Assembly: GCA_021201665.1 (NCBI GenBank)
Contig: JAJQEO010000084.1
Location: 1-52,585, forward strand
Direction: 5' to 3'
DNA length: 52,585 nt
From: Lachnospiraceae bacterium
GTDB lineage: Bacteria > Bacillota > Clostridia > Lachnospirales > Lachnospiraceae
How positions within the stretch are numbered: position 1 is the first letter of the stretch; every line of letters starts with the position of its first letter. Below, piece after piece: positions 1 to 8,987 of the stretch. The translations under genes were made by a program, and so were the position numbers. A model generated the notes under the pieces. It was not told where the DNA came from and made no database searches. It worked only from the letters and a program-made list of their open reading frames with translations.

Positions 1-57
1 ATTGGATTTATCAGCTTTTCCGTTGATTAAGACCACTGAACTTCACGGAATCAGGTA

Positions 58-699
58 TTAGTAATCAACAAAGGCTATATAGCGATCTCTAATTTGATTA
101 AAATCTTTGTTTCTAGCAAAACAAATTAGAGTATCTGTATATGCAAAAAATACTTTATCTAACATACTTTTAACAATTTCATAATCTATTATTTCAGCCA
201 ACAGAGCTAGTTGGCCTTGTAAATTCTCATACTCATGATTTTCGTTAAAAACCAAAATTGTCATTAAATATATGAATTTAAGGTTTTTATCTGGAAACCA
301 GCATCTAAAGTGTGTATCAAATACTCTATTATTCCACAAATACTCTTGTAACGCCTTATCTAGTGGAACAAGCGTACATTTTTGAAGCCCCCTACAAGAT
401 AGCATTAAGTAAACATCAATAAAGAGGTCATCTTTAATTTTGATCCTCCACCGTTCAATCTCCGGAAGGCCATATAAATATAACCACCCATAACTTTTTG
501 AGCAAGGATGAATTACATGCCTCGCATATTTTCTAGCAATAAGGCTAAACTCTTTATACTGATCTATTTTTACCGCTATACTCATTGTATTTTTACCAAG
601 CATTATACTATCGAGCATATTAGATCCATCTAAAATAGCATAATCAATTTGAGAATCATTAAGTTCTTCAACAAAAATTGGGAGGATATTTTTATCCAT
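58..699 (-). CDS. Hypothetical protein, possibly a degenerate nucleotidyltransferase-fold protein of a glycan locus
   Basis: 213 aa. The ATG at 699 follows GGGGGAAAG, a fair ribosome binding site, 5 bp after the stop of the preceding gene at 705, so it is the last gene of the polysaccharide operon visible here. The layout loosely recalls nucleotidyltransferase-like proteins found in polysaccharide clusters: an N-terminal YAILDGSN strand-turn, a middle FIDVYLML strand and a helical C-terminus. The usual GSDxDxD metal-binding signature is not present; the equivalent stretch reads KNTMSIAVK. If the fold is right, the protein is catalytically dead or has another role. No signal peptide or membrane segment is seen. 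The existence of the gene is likely; the family assignment is a guess. Confidence 0.6.
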   Translation of the reverse strand: MDKNILPIFVEELNDSQIDYAILDGSNMLDSIMLGKNTMSIAVKIDQYKEFSLIARKYARHVIHPCSKSYGWLYLYGLPEIERWRIKIKDDLFIDVYLMLSCRGLQKCTLVPLDKALQEYLWNNRVFDTHFRCWFPDKNLKFIYLMTILVFNENHEYENLQGQLALLAEIIDYEIVKSMLDKVFFAYTDTLICFARNKDFNQIRDRYIAFVDY

Positions 700-704
700 A
701 GGTT

Positions 705-1493
705 CTACTTTCCCCCTTTAATCCGATCTATTTTTACACAAATATCTGTTAGCAATTTCTTAAAAAGATACATACTATTCTTCATTTTATGACACGTTTT
801 TCTTACTACACGCTTTATTCTCTTTACATCCCATACTAAAAGCCATTTACAAATAGGCTTCATATCCAAATCATGCTTACCTTCTTTAAAAATCATTCGA
901 TAGACCGGCACGTTTATATTTCCATATAAATAATACAGGCAAGACGCACGATGCTGACCATCTGCGATAATATTTTGTTTGTTAAACAAAACGATCCTTT
1001 CTCCATTCTGTGGATATCCATTCTCCTTTATACTTTCAAGCATCTCACAAACGCGCTGCTGATTCGATTGATTAAAATAGTTTTGTTCTCTTCTTCTGTT
1101 GTTTTCTGACAAGTCACCATTCAATGCTTTGAGTACTCTTGAGTGAGGTAAGGATTTTATAACAGGGCATCCAAATACATTATACGTGTCTATCAATAAA
1201 GATTCCAAGAAAATGTTGTCCTCTTTGACTTCAACCAAATCGGGTAAAAAATCTGAAATTTGAAGTAAAAATTCCTTCGAAAACTTATTAATATCAAATC
1301 CCGGTATCTCAGAAGTATAATCCAGCATCACATTATTAACATTCATAGCAAGAGTCATAAATTCTTTTATTGATAAGTCATATCTAAAATCATTTAAATG
1401 CAAATGAATAGCCTCGCCAAGATTATCTTCAACACGAAAGTTGCCTAACTCAGTCTCTATACTTGCTAAAGTTACAACAGCTGGGTTACTCAT
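705..1493 (-). CDS. ParB/sulfiredoxin-fold-like protein in polysaccharide locus
   Basis: 262 aa. I chose the ATG at 1493 (MSNPAVV) because the in-frame GTG at 1502 lies inside the AGAGGTG ribosome binding site. Residues around 170-195 read VLFNKQNIIADGQHRASCLYYLYG, which fits the conserved DGxHR core of ParB/Srx-like domains (bind or hydrolyse a nucleotide or phosphate). Such proteins occur singly in glycan loci, without a parA gene, and their role there is unknown. The gene overlaps the upstream 78-aa gene by 8 bp, so the two are probably co-translated. The N-terminal half has no recognised motif. A chromosome-partition function is unlikely in this setting. Confidence 0.6.
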   Translation of the reverse strand: MSNPAVVTLASIETELGNFRVEDNLGEAIHLHLNDFRYDLSIKEFMTLAMNVNNVMLDYTSEIPGFDINKFSKEFLLQISDFLPDLVEVKEDNIFLESLLIDTYNVFGCPVIKSLPHSRVLKALNGDLSENNRRREQNYFNQSNQQRVCEMLESIKENGYPQNGERIVLFNKQNIIADGQHRASCLYYLYGNINVPVYRMIFKEGKHDLDMKPICKWLLVWDVKRIKRVVRKTCHKMKNSMYLFKKLLTDICVKIDRIKGGK

Positions 1494-1722
1494 TAAAATC
1501 ACCTCTTAAATTATTATCTTTGTAAGTTGCTAGATTTTCTCTTGCATAAAGAATGCCAAGTGCAATTCTGCTAAAATCTATTTCGTTTATGTTTAATCTA
1601 AAATTACTATTTTGAATATGAATATCATACTTCCCGCTTTTATGAGTTCCTTTATTAATTTCGACCCTCATTTTACTGTTTCCTAAATTTACTTCCCCTA
1701 AATCACGTATAATTTCGCCCAT
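1486..1722 (-). CDS. Small hypothetical protein in polysaccharide operon
   Basis: 78 aa. The ATG at 1722 follows CGAGGAGAACAAAT, a good ribosome binding site. The composition (alternating polar and hydrophobic residues such as MRVEINKGTHKSGKYDIHIQ) suggests a small beta-rich fold followed by a helix. It has no cysteine cluster, signal peptide or membrane segment. It overlaps the ParB-like gene downstream, which suggests the two act together. I do not recognise a family. Confidence 0.5.
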   Translation of the reverse strand: MGEIIRDLGEVNLGNSKMRVEINKGTHKSGKYDIHIQNSNFRLNINEIDFSRIALGILYARENLATYKDNNLRGDFNE

Positions 1723-1761
1723 ATTTGTTCTCCTCGTATTTTGGGTTCTATCCTATTTCTT

Positions 1762-2772
1762 TTACAAAGATTGAATACACTTTTCCAATTCAAAAAACAA
1801 TTCTCCTACATCAATATCATCAATACACGGAAAACGCTTACGCCGGAACTTTGATGTTAAACAACGGAAACTTTTTTTCTTCCTATTAAAATCACATTTA
1901 AAACAGCCCATATAATGATCCACATAATAAGGTAAAATAAAATAATCATTTAGGCTTTCATCATAAGGGATAAATTTTCCCCAATGTTGCCCCCCGCAAA
2001 TGCAAAAAGAAGGCACTCCACAATAGGCTGCTATATGAATACAGCTAGAATCATTTCCAATAACCAAGGATGAGCTTTCAATAATGTCAGTATATTCTAA
2101 AACAGTCGTTTTCCCAGCCATATTAATACATCTATTTGATTTGATGTGGTTTATCATTTCATCAATTTTCACTTTCTCCACCTGTTCTCCAAGCAAATAA
2201 CATTTTAATTCTGTGTTTTCCAAGCAATACTCAATAAGCTGTTCACATTTTACAGGATCCAGGCTTCTTTGATACATGCTAGCAAACGGAGAAAATGTAA
2301 TGTAGCCCCCTTTATCTTTTTTTCTATTATGAATCGGTATTTCTATACTTTCTCCTATAATATATTCAGTGAATCTAATATTTTTTAAATACTCGTGTTG
2401 CCATTCATTCTCACAAATCACTATTTCACTGTATATATTGCCAGATTTCCTCATGCTAAACTTATTATCACAATTAAAAGCCTTCGCGATAGAATCTATA
2501 AATTGTGTATTGTTAAATGAGCATTGATACAAAACATCAAATTTTATATTTAAATATGAATCTATCTCTCTTAAGGAAGATGAAATTGGAACTACTGTTA
2601 TAGATTTATACACAGTCAAATATTTTTCCGCTATCAAAGCGTTTACAGGTTTGCAGAAAAGAAAAACCTCTGCTTCTTTATTTAACTCATACGATATAAG
2701 TGCCTCAGCTGCATCAAGCCACAAAACAAAATCCCCTATAGCGTCCAATCTTAATATTGCGCATTTTCTCAT
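1762..2772 (-). CDS. Glycosyltransferase family 9 (heptosyltransferase-like)
   Basis: 336 aa, usual GT9 length. GT9 enzymes transfer heptose from ADP-heptose to a growing glycan on the cytoplasmic face of the membrane. Two half-domains are visible: N-terminal AILRLDAIGDFVLWLDAAE (start of the Rossmann acceptor domain) and C-terminal YITFSPFAS, followed by LVIGNDSSCIHIAAYCGVPS, the GNDSxxxHxA donor-binding motif typical of WaaF/WaaC enzymes. The C-terminus contains a Cys-rich stretch (MGCFKCDFNRKKKSFRCL). With a full ADP-heptose pathway upstream in the same operon, heptose is the natural donor. The ribosome binding site is weak (GTGAGAAAAAT). The gene follows the GT2 gene by 7 bp. Confidence 0.85.
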   Translation of the reverse strand: MRKCAILRLDAIGDFVLWLDAAEALISYELNKEAEVFLFCKPVNALIAEKYLTVYKSITVVPISSSLREIDSYLNIKFDVLYQCSFNNTQFIDSIAKAFNCDNKFSMRKSGNIYSEIVICENEWQHEYLKNIRFTEYIIGESIEIPIHNRKKDKGGYITFSPFASMYQRSLDPVKCEQLIEYCLENTELKCYLLGEQVEKVKIDEMINHIKSNRCINMAGKTTVLEYTDIIESSSLVIGNDSSCIHIAAYCGVPSFCICGGQHWGKFIPYDESLNDYFILPYYVDHYMGCFKCDFNRKKKSFRCLTSKFRRKRFPCIDDIDVGELFFELEKCIQSL

Positions 2773-2779
2773 ATTTTTC

Positions 2780-3580
2780 TCACAGTCCCTTTATTTTAAT
2801 GTATAATGTTTTTAAAACAGCACAATTGCTTATGCGATATCGGATAGCATAATATAAAGATTCGTAACCACAAATAAATTTTTCTTTTCTCGATGTATTA
2901 TACTTTCTCATATTTTCTTTTTTTATCAGCTTATACTCTTTTCTTCCCAGCAATTTATTTTTATTTGAGGCTCCATCCATTGAATACGTTACCAAAATGC
3001 AGTCAATAATGGAAAACTTTTTATGTCCTAGCAGCATTTTAAAGAAAAAATCATAATCAGCGGACAATGTATATCGCAAATCAAATTTATTTTCAACCAT
3101 CAGCTTCCTTTTGACAAATGTTGACTGATGAATAAAAGGCATTCGTCCGTATAATTGCTTCTCTACATTATGCGGAATTTGAATATAGTTTTCACCATTT
3201 TCGAATTGTAAGGAAGCAGCTCCGCATAAAATATCTGCATCCGTTCCGGACAATTTTTTAGAGACATTCGCTAGAACATTTTCATCATAAAATCTATCAT
3301 CGGAGTTAAGAAAGTTTAGGTATTCGCCTTCCGCCAAGTCTATTCCTTTATTCATAGCATCGTAAATGCCGGCATCTACCTCTGTAATATATCGAAATCC
3401 GATTCCCCCTTCCCTAAATTTTTCACTATATCTTTGAATGATTTCAACGGTTTTATCGTTGGATTTTCCATCAATAACGATATATTCAAAATCATCTGAC
3501 GTTTGATTCAGTACTGATTCAAATGTTTCAGCTATAGATTTTTCAGAATTTCTGCAAACTGTAATAATTGATATTTTCAT
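2780..3580 (-). CDS. Glycosyltransferase family 2
   Basis: 266 aa. I chose the ATG at 3580 (MKISIITVC) over the upstream ATG at 3595 because GGGGAACGAAC gives it a ribosome binding site and GT2 proteins normally begin this way. GT-A fold motifs are visible: ISIITVCRN at the start, ESVLNQTSDDFEYIVIDG, the acceptor region DAGIYDAMNKGIDLAEGEYLNFLNSDD (DxD-like SDD), and SADYDFFFKMLL, the ED-like catalytic base region. The probable reaction is transfer of one nucleotide-sugar residue to the lipid-linked repeat unit. It overlaps the 3' end of the polymerase gene by about 38 bp. Confidence 0.88.
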   Translation of the reverse strand: MKISIITVCRNSEKSIAETFESVLNQTSDDFEYIVIDGKSNDKTVEIIQRYSEKFREGGIGFRYITEVDAGIYDAMNKGIDLAEGEYLNFLNSDDRFYDENVLANVSKKLSGTDADILCGAASLQFENGENYIQIPHNVEKQLYGRMPFIHQSTFVKRKLMVENKFDLRYTLSADYDFFFKMLLGHKKFSIIDCILVTYSMDGASNKNKLLGRKEYKLIKKENMRKYNTSRKEKFICGYESLYYAIRYRISNCAVLKTLYIKIKGL

Positions 3581-4793
3581 GTGTTCGTTCCCCACGCATT
3601 ACATAATTACTCTCATCTGTAGCAAAAGCTAATTTATCATTTTTGTAGTTGTATAAGAAGCAATACATAACTGCCAGAGCATTGGATTCTTCCGTTATAA
3701 ATATAATCAAAATCACAAGTATTATCATAACAACATACTTTTTCTTTTTCACCTGCAATAATTCTGTGAATCCCTTAACAATATAATAAATAAACAGGCA
3801 TGCATATGGAATACCAAACGAAAAAGCGAGTGAAAGAATTCCATTAGAATTTGCATAATATATATTATTTACATTTTCAGTTGCAAGGTTAGTAGTACCA
3901 TAGCCGATCAAAGGGTGTGTTTTTACTAATTCTATACCATATTGCAAATCCACCAATCTATCTCTCAGGGAGCTGTTCGTTTCAGACAATGTCAGTTTGC
4001 CATTTATATTTCCACTGAACATAACTACTAAGCCTATAATTAAAATAGCAACAAAAAATATTGCATTTTTCCCTTTGAAAATATCCAAATTCATTTCCTT
4101 ATAAGAAAACAGCAAAATGATAAGTAAGACTATATATCCTGCTGTCGACCCAGTTGTTGCAATAGTTCCAACTAATAACAACAGCTTAAGATTTTTTGAT
4201 TTATGATCTCCAAATATCAAAAAAAGCAATGCAATATTTAGGAAAATCTGATAACCACCGGGTTCCCAGAATGGGCCATAGTTTCTTATGTCATAAGATG
4301 ATGTTCTTCCAAATGTATAAAAAAATGTATAATAATAACGTTGCGGTAAGCTTACATAAGTGCAAATTGAACTTACATAGCCAGGGTTCAGTAGCTGTAC
4401 TATTTTACACATCAAGCTGATAATGCTTATTCCGCAAAGAATGTTTACATATATTTTTTTTAACTCATTTCGTTTTAATATCATCGCGGCTATAAATCCA
4501 ACCATCAGATAAACAATTCTTTTTGCTATAGACAGCAGAAAACCAGAATCAATGCTCTTAAAATTTAAACAGGCAAGCATGATATGAATCCCTATAAATA
4601 CTATAATCGATTTTATATTATTTTTCTGACAACTAGGATTACTTAATAACAGCAAAAATACCAGGAGTATTACTATTGCTGTTGTAACATATTCGTTTAC
4701 AAGGCCAAAATAAACTGTCTTTGATAACAAGATGATAAAAAGTATATATAAATACTTTACGCTGGAATTTATGTCCTTAATTGCAATTTTCAT
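3543..4793 (-). CDS. wzy: Wzy-type polysaccharide polymerase (O-antigen ligase/polymerase family)
   Basis: 416 aa, strongly hydrophobic with about ten to twelve predicted membrane spans. A long periplasm-type loop between about residues 130 and 180 (TYVSLPQRYYYTFFYTFGRTSSYDIRNYGPFWEPGGYQIFLNI) contains the NYGPFWEPGG stretch characteristic of Wzy/WaaL relatives. It would join lipid-linked repeat units on the outer face of the membrane. Sequence conservation in this family is low, so the call rests on topology, the WEPGG loop and context between hldD and a GT2 gene. The ribosome binding site is weak (AGGTAAG). The very AT-rich coding sequence is typical of such genes. Confidence 0.85.
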   Translation of the reverse strand: MKIAIKDINSSVKYLYILFIILLSKTVYFGLVNEYVTTAIVILLVFLLLLSNPSCQKNNIKSIIVFIGIHIMLACLNFKSIDSGFLLSIAKRIVYLMVGFIAAMILKRNELKKIYVNILCGISIISLMCKIVQLLNPGYVSSICTYVSLPQRYYYTFFYTFGRTSSYDIRNYGPFWEPGGYQIFLNIALLFLIFGDHKSKNLKLLLLVGTIATTGSTAGYIVLLIILLFSYKEMNLDIFKGKNAIFFVAILIIGLVVMFSGNINGKLTLSETNSSLRDRLVDLQYGIELVKTHPLIGYGTTNLATENVNNIYYANSNGILSLAFSFGIPYACLFIYYIVKGFTELLQVKKKKYVVMIILVILIIFITEESNALAVMYCFLYNYKNDKLAFATDESNYVMRGERTHENINYYSLQKF

Positions 4794-4821
4794 AATAATA
4801 CTTACCTGTTTTCATATTTGA

Positions 4822-5787
4822 TTAATACGTCAGATAACCTTTCCTCAAATGCTTCAGCACATAATCTTTCACGCCTGCTTCCAAATCCATAAAAGGCAAA
4901 TCATATCCAGCATCATATAATTTTGACATCTCTGCTTTTGTATAATACTGGTATTTTTCCTTCAGTTCCTCCGGCATGTCTATATATATGATTTTAGTGT
5001 CCAATTCCAAAGCATGGAAGGTTGCCATAGCCAATTCTTTAAAACTCTGTGCCTTACCCGTTCCAACATTAAATAGTCCGTTTACCTCTGGATTATTCAA
5101 TAACCAAAAAATCACCGAGCAAATGTCCTTAACATATACAAAATCCCGAAGTTGTCCACCATCCTCATATTGTGGGTTACAAGACTTAAATAGCTTAATG
5201 GATCCCGTTTCCTGAATTTGCTTATATCCATGGAAAACCATACTTGCCATACTACCTTTAAAATACTCATTTGGTCCATACACATTAAAAAATTTTAAGC
5301 CCACATGCTGTTTAGGATATACTGTAGCCTGATGCTTTACCCACTGATCAAATATCTGCTTGGAATACCCATAGCCATTCAATGGTAAGAGTTTGTCTAT
5401 ATCCATTCTGTCATCAAAGCCCTGTGTACCATTACCATAAGTTGCCGCGGAGCTCGCATAGATAAATGAAATCTGCTTTTCAGCGCAATAATTCCAGAGT
5501 GCCTTTGTATATTCAAAATTGTTCTTCCATAAATAATCGAAATTCTTCTCTGTTGTAGACGACTGCGCTCCCATATGAATTATCGCGTCTACTCCTGTAT
5601 AAGAAGGAAGTTCATCAAGAAATGTATCTTTGTGTACATACTTAATGTACTTCTTGTTCCGTATATTCAGCCATTTATCAGTAGTAGCAATATCGTCCAC
5701 TATTACAATGTCTGCTCTTCCAGCATCATTCAAAGTTCTAACTACGCAGCTTCCAATAAATCCCGCTCCACCAGTCACAATAATCAT
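4822..5787 (-). CDS. hldD: ADP-L-glycero-D-manno-heptose 6-epimerase
   Basis: 321 aa, normal length for HldD (RfaD). It converts ADP-D-glycero-D-manno-heptose to the L-glycero form in the cytosol. It is a short-chain dehydrogenase: NADP-binding MIIVTGGAGFIGS at the N-terminus, the family-specific GAQSSTTEKN loop around residue 75, and the catalytic YGYSK Tyr-Lys pair near residue 140. FFNVYGPNE and GTGKAQSF follow in the substrate domain. It starts 1 bp after the gmhB stop, so the two are coupled. It is the last of four consecutive heptose genes. Confidence 0.95.
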   Translation of the reverse strand: MIIVTGGAGFIGSCVVRTLNDAGRADIVIVDDIATTDKWLNIRNKKYIKYVHKDTFLDELPSYTGVDAIIHMGAQSSTTEKNFDYLWKNNFEYTKALWNYCAEKQISFIYASSAATYGNGTQGFDDRMDIDKLLPLNGYGYSKQIFDQWVKHQATVYPKQHVGLKFFNVYGPNEYFKGSMASMVFHGYKQIQETGSIKLFKSCNPQYEDGGQLRDFVYVKDICSVIFWLLNNPEVNGLFNVGTGKAQSFKELAMATFHALELDTKIIYIDMPEELKEKYQYYTKAEMSKLYDAGYDLPFMDLEAGVKDYVLKHLRKGYLTY

Positions 5788-5788
5788 T

Positions 5789-6364
5789 TTATAATCTCCT
5801 CTTATACATACATATTTCTTGAGCCGCTTCTAGTAATGATTCCGCATATTTAGTCCGGGTGTAGTTACCAGCATTGACCGAATCGATAATTTCTGTTCGC
5901 TCATTATGGCCAATAAGAAAGCCCCGGCAAAGCGTTTTTTCACAGATCGCGCAATCTCTAATTTTATCTCCAATTGTAAAACTCTCTGTAAGCGAAATAT
6001 TATAATCATCGATTGCCTTTTGAAACATTCCTAAATTAGGCTTTCTGCACTCACAAACCATACGATATTTTTCAATCTTCGCATCTGGTAAATGTGGGCA
6101 ATAATATACTTTACTTATTTTTATTCCACTAACTGCCATCTTCTGAAGCATCCAGTCAGTAAGCTCTTGAAACTGCCTCTCCGTATAATATCCTCTGGCT
6201 ATTCCTGACTGATTGGTAATTATAATTAATAAAAACCCAGCATCTTGGAGTATCTTGAGTGCTTCTAAAGCACCAGGAACAAATCTGAATTCTGAAATCT
6301 GATACAAATAACTTTTTTCAACATTAATTGTCCCATCTCTGTCTAGAAATACAGCTTTATTCAT
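5789..6364 (-). CDS. gmhB: D-glycero-beta-D-manno-heptose 1,7-bisphosphate 7-phosphatase
   Basis: 191 aa. HAD-family phosphatase that removes the 7-phosphate from heptose 1,7-bisphosphate. The start is the ATG at 6364 (MNKAVFLDRDG); the in-frame GTG six bases earlier is less likely. Motif I is FLDRDGTI, motif II IIITNQSG, and the C-terminal acidic motif TIGDKIRDC. The CxH-type zinc loop of GmhB is visible as YYCPHLPDAKIEKYRMVCECRKP, which separates it from histidinol phosphatases. It lies between gmhA and hldD in one operon. Confidence 0.93.
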   Translation of the reverse strand: MNKAVFLDRDGTINVEKSYLYQISEFRFVPGALEALKILQDAGFLLIIITNQSGIARGYYTERQFQELTDWMLQKMAVSGIKISKVYYCPHLPDAKIEKYRMVCECRKPNLGMFQKAIDDYNISLTESFTIGDKIRDCAICEKTLCRGFLIGHNERTEIIDSVNAGNYTRTKYAESLLEAAQEICMYKRRL

Positions 6365-6384
6365 TCTCACACTCTTCTCTATTA

Positions 6385-6957
6385 TTATCCAAGTTTCTCT
6401 TCCACTATCTCACACATGATATGTATAAGCATAATATGACTTTCCTGAACACGAGCTGTATTCATGCACGGCACAATTATCGGATAGTCAACCTGTTTTC
6501 CAATTTTTCCCCCGTCTTTACCTAGTAAAGCCGCTGTTTTAGCTTCTTTTTTCTTTGCAACCTCAACCGCTCTATAAACATTCTCAGAATCGCCACTTGT
6601 ACTTATTCCAATAAACAGATCACCTGCGTTAATATGTCCCTCAGCCTGCCTTGCAAAAACATCATCGTACCCATAATCATTAGCGATTGCCGTCAAAGTA
6701 GCCACATCTGCATTTAATACAACCACAGGCCAGGCTGGTCTTTCTTTCTGAAAGCGTCCAACAATTTCTCCTGCAAAATGCAGAGCATCTGATGCTGAGC
6801 CACCATTTCCACACAATATTAATTTATGATCTGAATCTATTGTTCTAATAATCTCATTTGAAAGCTCATCTATTGCATTCAGCAAGGTCTCGTTACCAAT
6901 TAGTTCCTGTTTCACTGCTATACTATCATTTATCCGCTGTCTAATTATTTCCCTCAT
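6385..6957 (-). CDS. gmhA: Phosphoheptose isomerase (sedoheptulose 7-phosphate isomerase)
   Basis: 190 aa. A SIS-domain enzyme that makes D-glycero-D-manno-heptose 7-phosphate from sedoheptulose 7-phosphate, the first committed step. Visible signatures are LILCGNGGSASDALHFAGEIVGRF (residues about 48-70), the FIGISTSGDSENVYRAV phosphate-binding segment and the C-terminal RVQESHIMLIHIMCEIVE, where Glu and His are catalytic in the family. The ribosome binding site GGAGATTTTC precedes the ATG. It follows hldE by 35 bp. Confidence 0.95.
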   Translation of the reverse strand: MREIIRQRINDSIAVKQELIGNETLLNAIDELSNEIIRTIDSDHKLILCGNGGSASDALHFAGEIVGRFQKERPAWPVVVLNADVATLTAIANDYGYDDVFARQAEGHINAGDLFIGISTSGDSENVYRAVEVAKKKEAKTAALLGKDGGKIGKQVDYPIIVPCMNTARVQESHIMLIHIMCEIVEEKLG

Positions 6958-6992
6958 TTTTGAAAATCTCCATCCCTAACTCATGTTTTCAC

Positions 6993-8423
6993 TTATTTCG
7001 TCATTTTTTCAATAATTCTAGTGGTTGATTTTCCTTCCACAAGAGGAACTAGCACAAGTTCTCCACCATTTTTCTCTACTATGTCTTTCCCTACGACCTC
7101 GCCAGGTTTGTAGTCTCCACCTTTAACCAATACATTTGGCTGAATTTTCTTTATCAATTCATACGGTGTATCTTCATCAAACACAATTACATAGTCGACA
7201 AATTCCAAAGCACACAATACTTCTGCGCGATCAGATTGACTATTCACTGGTCGTTTCGAACCTTTCAATCTTTTTACAGATGCATCACTGTTAAGACCAA
7301 TAACCAAAGTGTCTCCTAATTTCGAAGCTTCCTGTAAGTAACGTATATGGCCAATATGCAAGATATCAAAACATCCATTAGTAAAGACAACTTTTTTACC
7401 GGCATTTCCTGCCCTGAATTCATCTAATGCATCCCAACTAAGTAGTTTATGGGCAATGCCTTGCTTCTGATTAATTAAATATTCTCTAACTTCATTCCAA
7501 TACACAGACGATGTTCCTACTTTAGATACCTGTATCCCCGCCGCACAATTCGAAACATCAACTGCTTCACGAAGGGAAAAGCCATTCACTATGCATGCAG
7601 CAAGATAGGCAATCGTTGTATCTCCAGCCCCAGTGACATCGTATACTTCTTGTTTTGCACATTCAATAAAGTAAGGTGCACCATCTCCCACGAGAACCAT
7701 ACCTCTTGAACCACAAGTAGTAAGAATATATTCACACTCACATGATTTACGAAGGTATTCTGAAGCATTGATAATTTCTTCATCATTAGAAGTCGGCATC
7801 GCAGTCAGTTCGTGAAGTTCCTTTTTGTTAGGTTTCAAGAGAAATGCGCCTTTATATTTTTCAATCTTTGGATCTTTAACATCAATAATTGCCGGGACAT
7901 GGTGTTTTCTCGCAAGTTGAAGAACTCCTTGCGTAAAACCAAAGTTTAAAAGCCCCTTCATGTAATCGCTTAGAACAATTAAATCAAATGAAGATATTTG
8001 CTCTTTCAATGCATCAAGAAGAACTCTAATATTAGCATCACTTAGTACATCTGTATCTTCTATGTCAAGACGCAATACCTGTTGATTATTATCTGCTAAA
8101 AAACGAATCTTCTCAGTGGTATTTCTTTCAAGTGACATAACAAGACTAGTATCTATTCCCTTATCCTTGAAAGACTTTTTCAATCTATCAGCTGTTTCGT
8201 CTTTCCCAACGACCGCCATCATATAGACGTTCTGTCCTGCTGCAACAAGATTTGCTGCCACATTGGCGGCTCCGCCCAAAACACTTCGTTGTTCCTGTTT
8301 ATGAAAAACTGGAACTGGAGCTTCTGGAGATATCCGTTTAACCTCACCTGTATAGTATGTATCCAGCATCACATCGCCAATAACCAGAATATTTTTTGCC
8401 TTGATTTTATTTAACAAACTCAT
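6993..8423 (-). CDS. hldE: Bifunctional D-heptose-7-phosphate kinase / D-heptose-1-phosphate adenylyltransferase
   Basis: 476 aa, full length for the fused HldE (RfaE). The N-terminal ribokinase-like domain (about 1-320) shows NILVIGDVMLDTYYTG, GGAANVAANL and the DVTGAGDTTIAYLAA anion-hole motif with its catalytic Asp. The C-terminal nucleotidyltransferase domain (about 340-476) has VFTNGCFDILHIGHIRYL (HxGH) and the KGGDYKPGEVVG stretch. Together the domains phosphorylate heptose 7-phosphate at C1 and, after GmhB, add AMP to give ADP-heptose. The start has GAGGAAACAG as ribosome binding site. It is the first of the heptose genes. Confidence 0.96.
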   Translation of the reverse strand: MSLLNKIKAKNILVIGDVMLDTYYTGEVKRISPEAPVPVFHKQEQRSVLGGAANVAANLVAAGQNVYMMAVVGKDETADRLKKSFKDKGIDTSLVMSLERNTTEKIRFLADNNQQVLRLDIEDTDVLSDANIRVLLDALKEQISSFDLIVLSDYMKGLLNFGFTQGVLQLARKHHVPAIIDVKDPKIEKYKGAFLLKPNKKELHELTAMPTSNDEEIINASEYLRKSCECEYILTTCGSRGMVLVGDGAPYFIECAKQEVYDVTGAGDTTIAYLAACIVNGFSLREAVDVSNCAAGIQVSKVGTSSVYWNEVREYLINQKQGIAHKLLSWDALDEFRAGNAGKKVVFTNGCFDILHIGHIRYLQEASKLGDTLVIGLNSDASVKRLKGSKRPVNSQSDRAEVLCALEFVDYVIVFDEDTPYELIKKIQPNVLVKGGDYKPGEVVGKDIVEKNGGELVLVPLVEGKSTTRIIEKMTK

Positions 8424-8684
8424 ACCTGTTTCCTCATCCTACAAAATCAATAATGTACATTCCCAAAAAATCAGAACATCCTGAGAATCCGCTCTTTTTC
8501 ATATTTAAATTTTCCCTTCCTCTAAATCAAATAAAATTTCAAATAACTCCAAACATTTTTGAAAAATTATACAGTGTCTCACGGCCAAGTCACCAAAGTT
8601 ATCCTTGTAAATAAGGAATCAGCACAGCGTGTGCGAAACAAAATCACAAGGAGATAACGCACTAGGATTAAGAACTGACAGTCT
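8424..8684. other. Intergenic stretch, left part of a 564-bp gene-free gap
   Basis: AT-rich sequence upstream of hldE. It must hold the hldE leader if the operon is re-initiated here, but I see no convincing -35/-10 pair on the minus strand. Nothing else is recognisable. The rest of the gap (8685-8918) carries a decayed transposase-like reading frame. Confidence 0.4.
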
Positions 8685-8918
8685 ATGCATGAGTATCGGC
8701 TCATTCTCATCAACACTATGACTAAGTTCCACTCTTCCGAAAAGACTCGGATCCGTTACAAACTTTACTTTTTCAAAAAGAAGCTTCTATTTTCTATTTT
8801 CGATGTTGACAAGACCATAAATTTCCTATAGACCTTTTACTCTTCTACAAGCGATCTCACTACAAATCAGCCGCAGATCCTGCGCTCTCTTGTACTCTAT
8901 TTCCTAAAGTTTTTTTAG
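8685..8918 (+). pseudogene. Decayed transposase-like relic
   Basis: On the plus strand, against all neighbouring genes, one frame runs from the ATG at 8685 through a TAG at 8829 to a second TAG at 8916. The two halves translate as pieces resembling the N-terminus of a DDE-type transposase: KLLFSIFDVDKTINFL before the first stop, and TNQPQILRSLVLYFLKFF after it. The NQPQILRS segment is what suggests a transposase. The frame lacks a catalytic core, so it can only be a relic. It interrupts the otherwise compact glycan operon between a GT9 gene and hldE, consistent with an old insertion at the junction of two gene blocks. Recognition is by eye only. Confidence 0.35.
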
Positions 8919-8987
8919 CTAATAAGCATAACATTCACCTCATCAATTTCATCTTCGCCATCAGTCCTCGTATAAACAGCTTTATCA

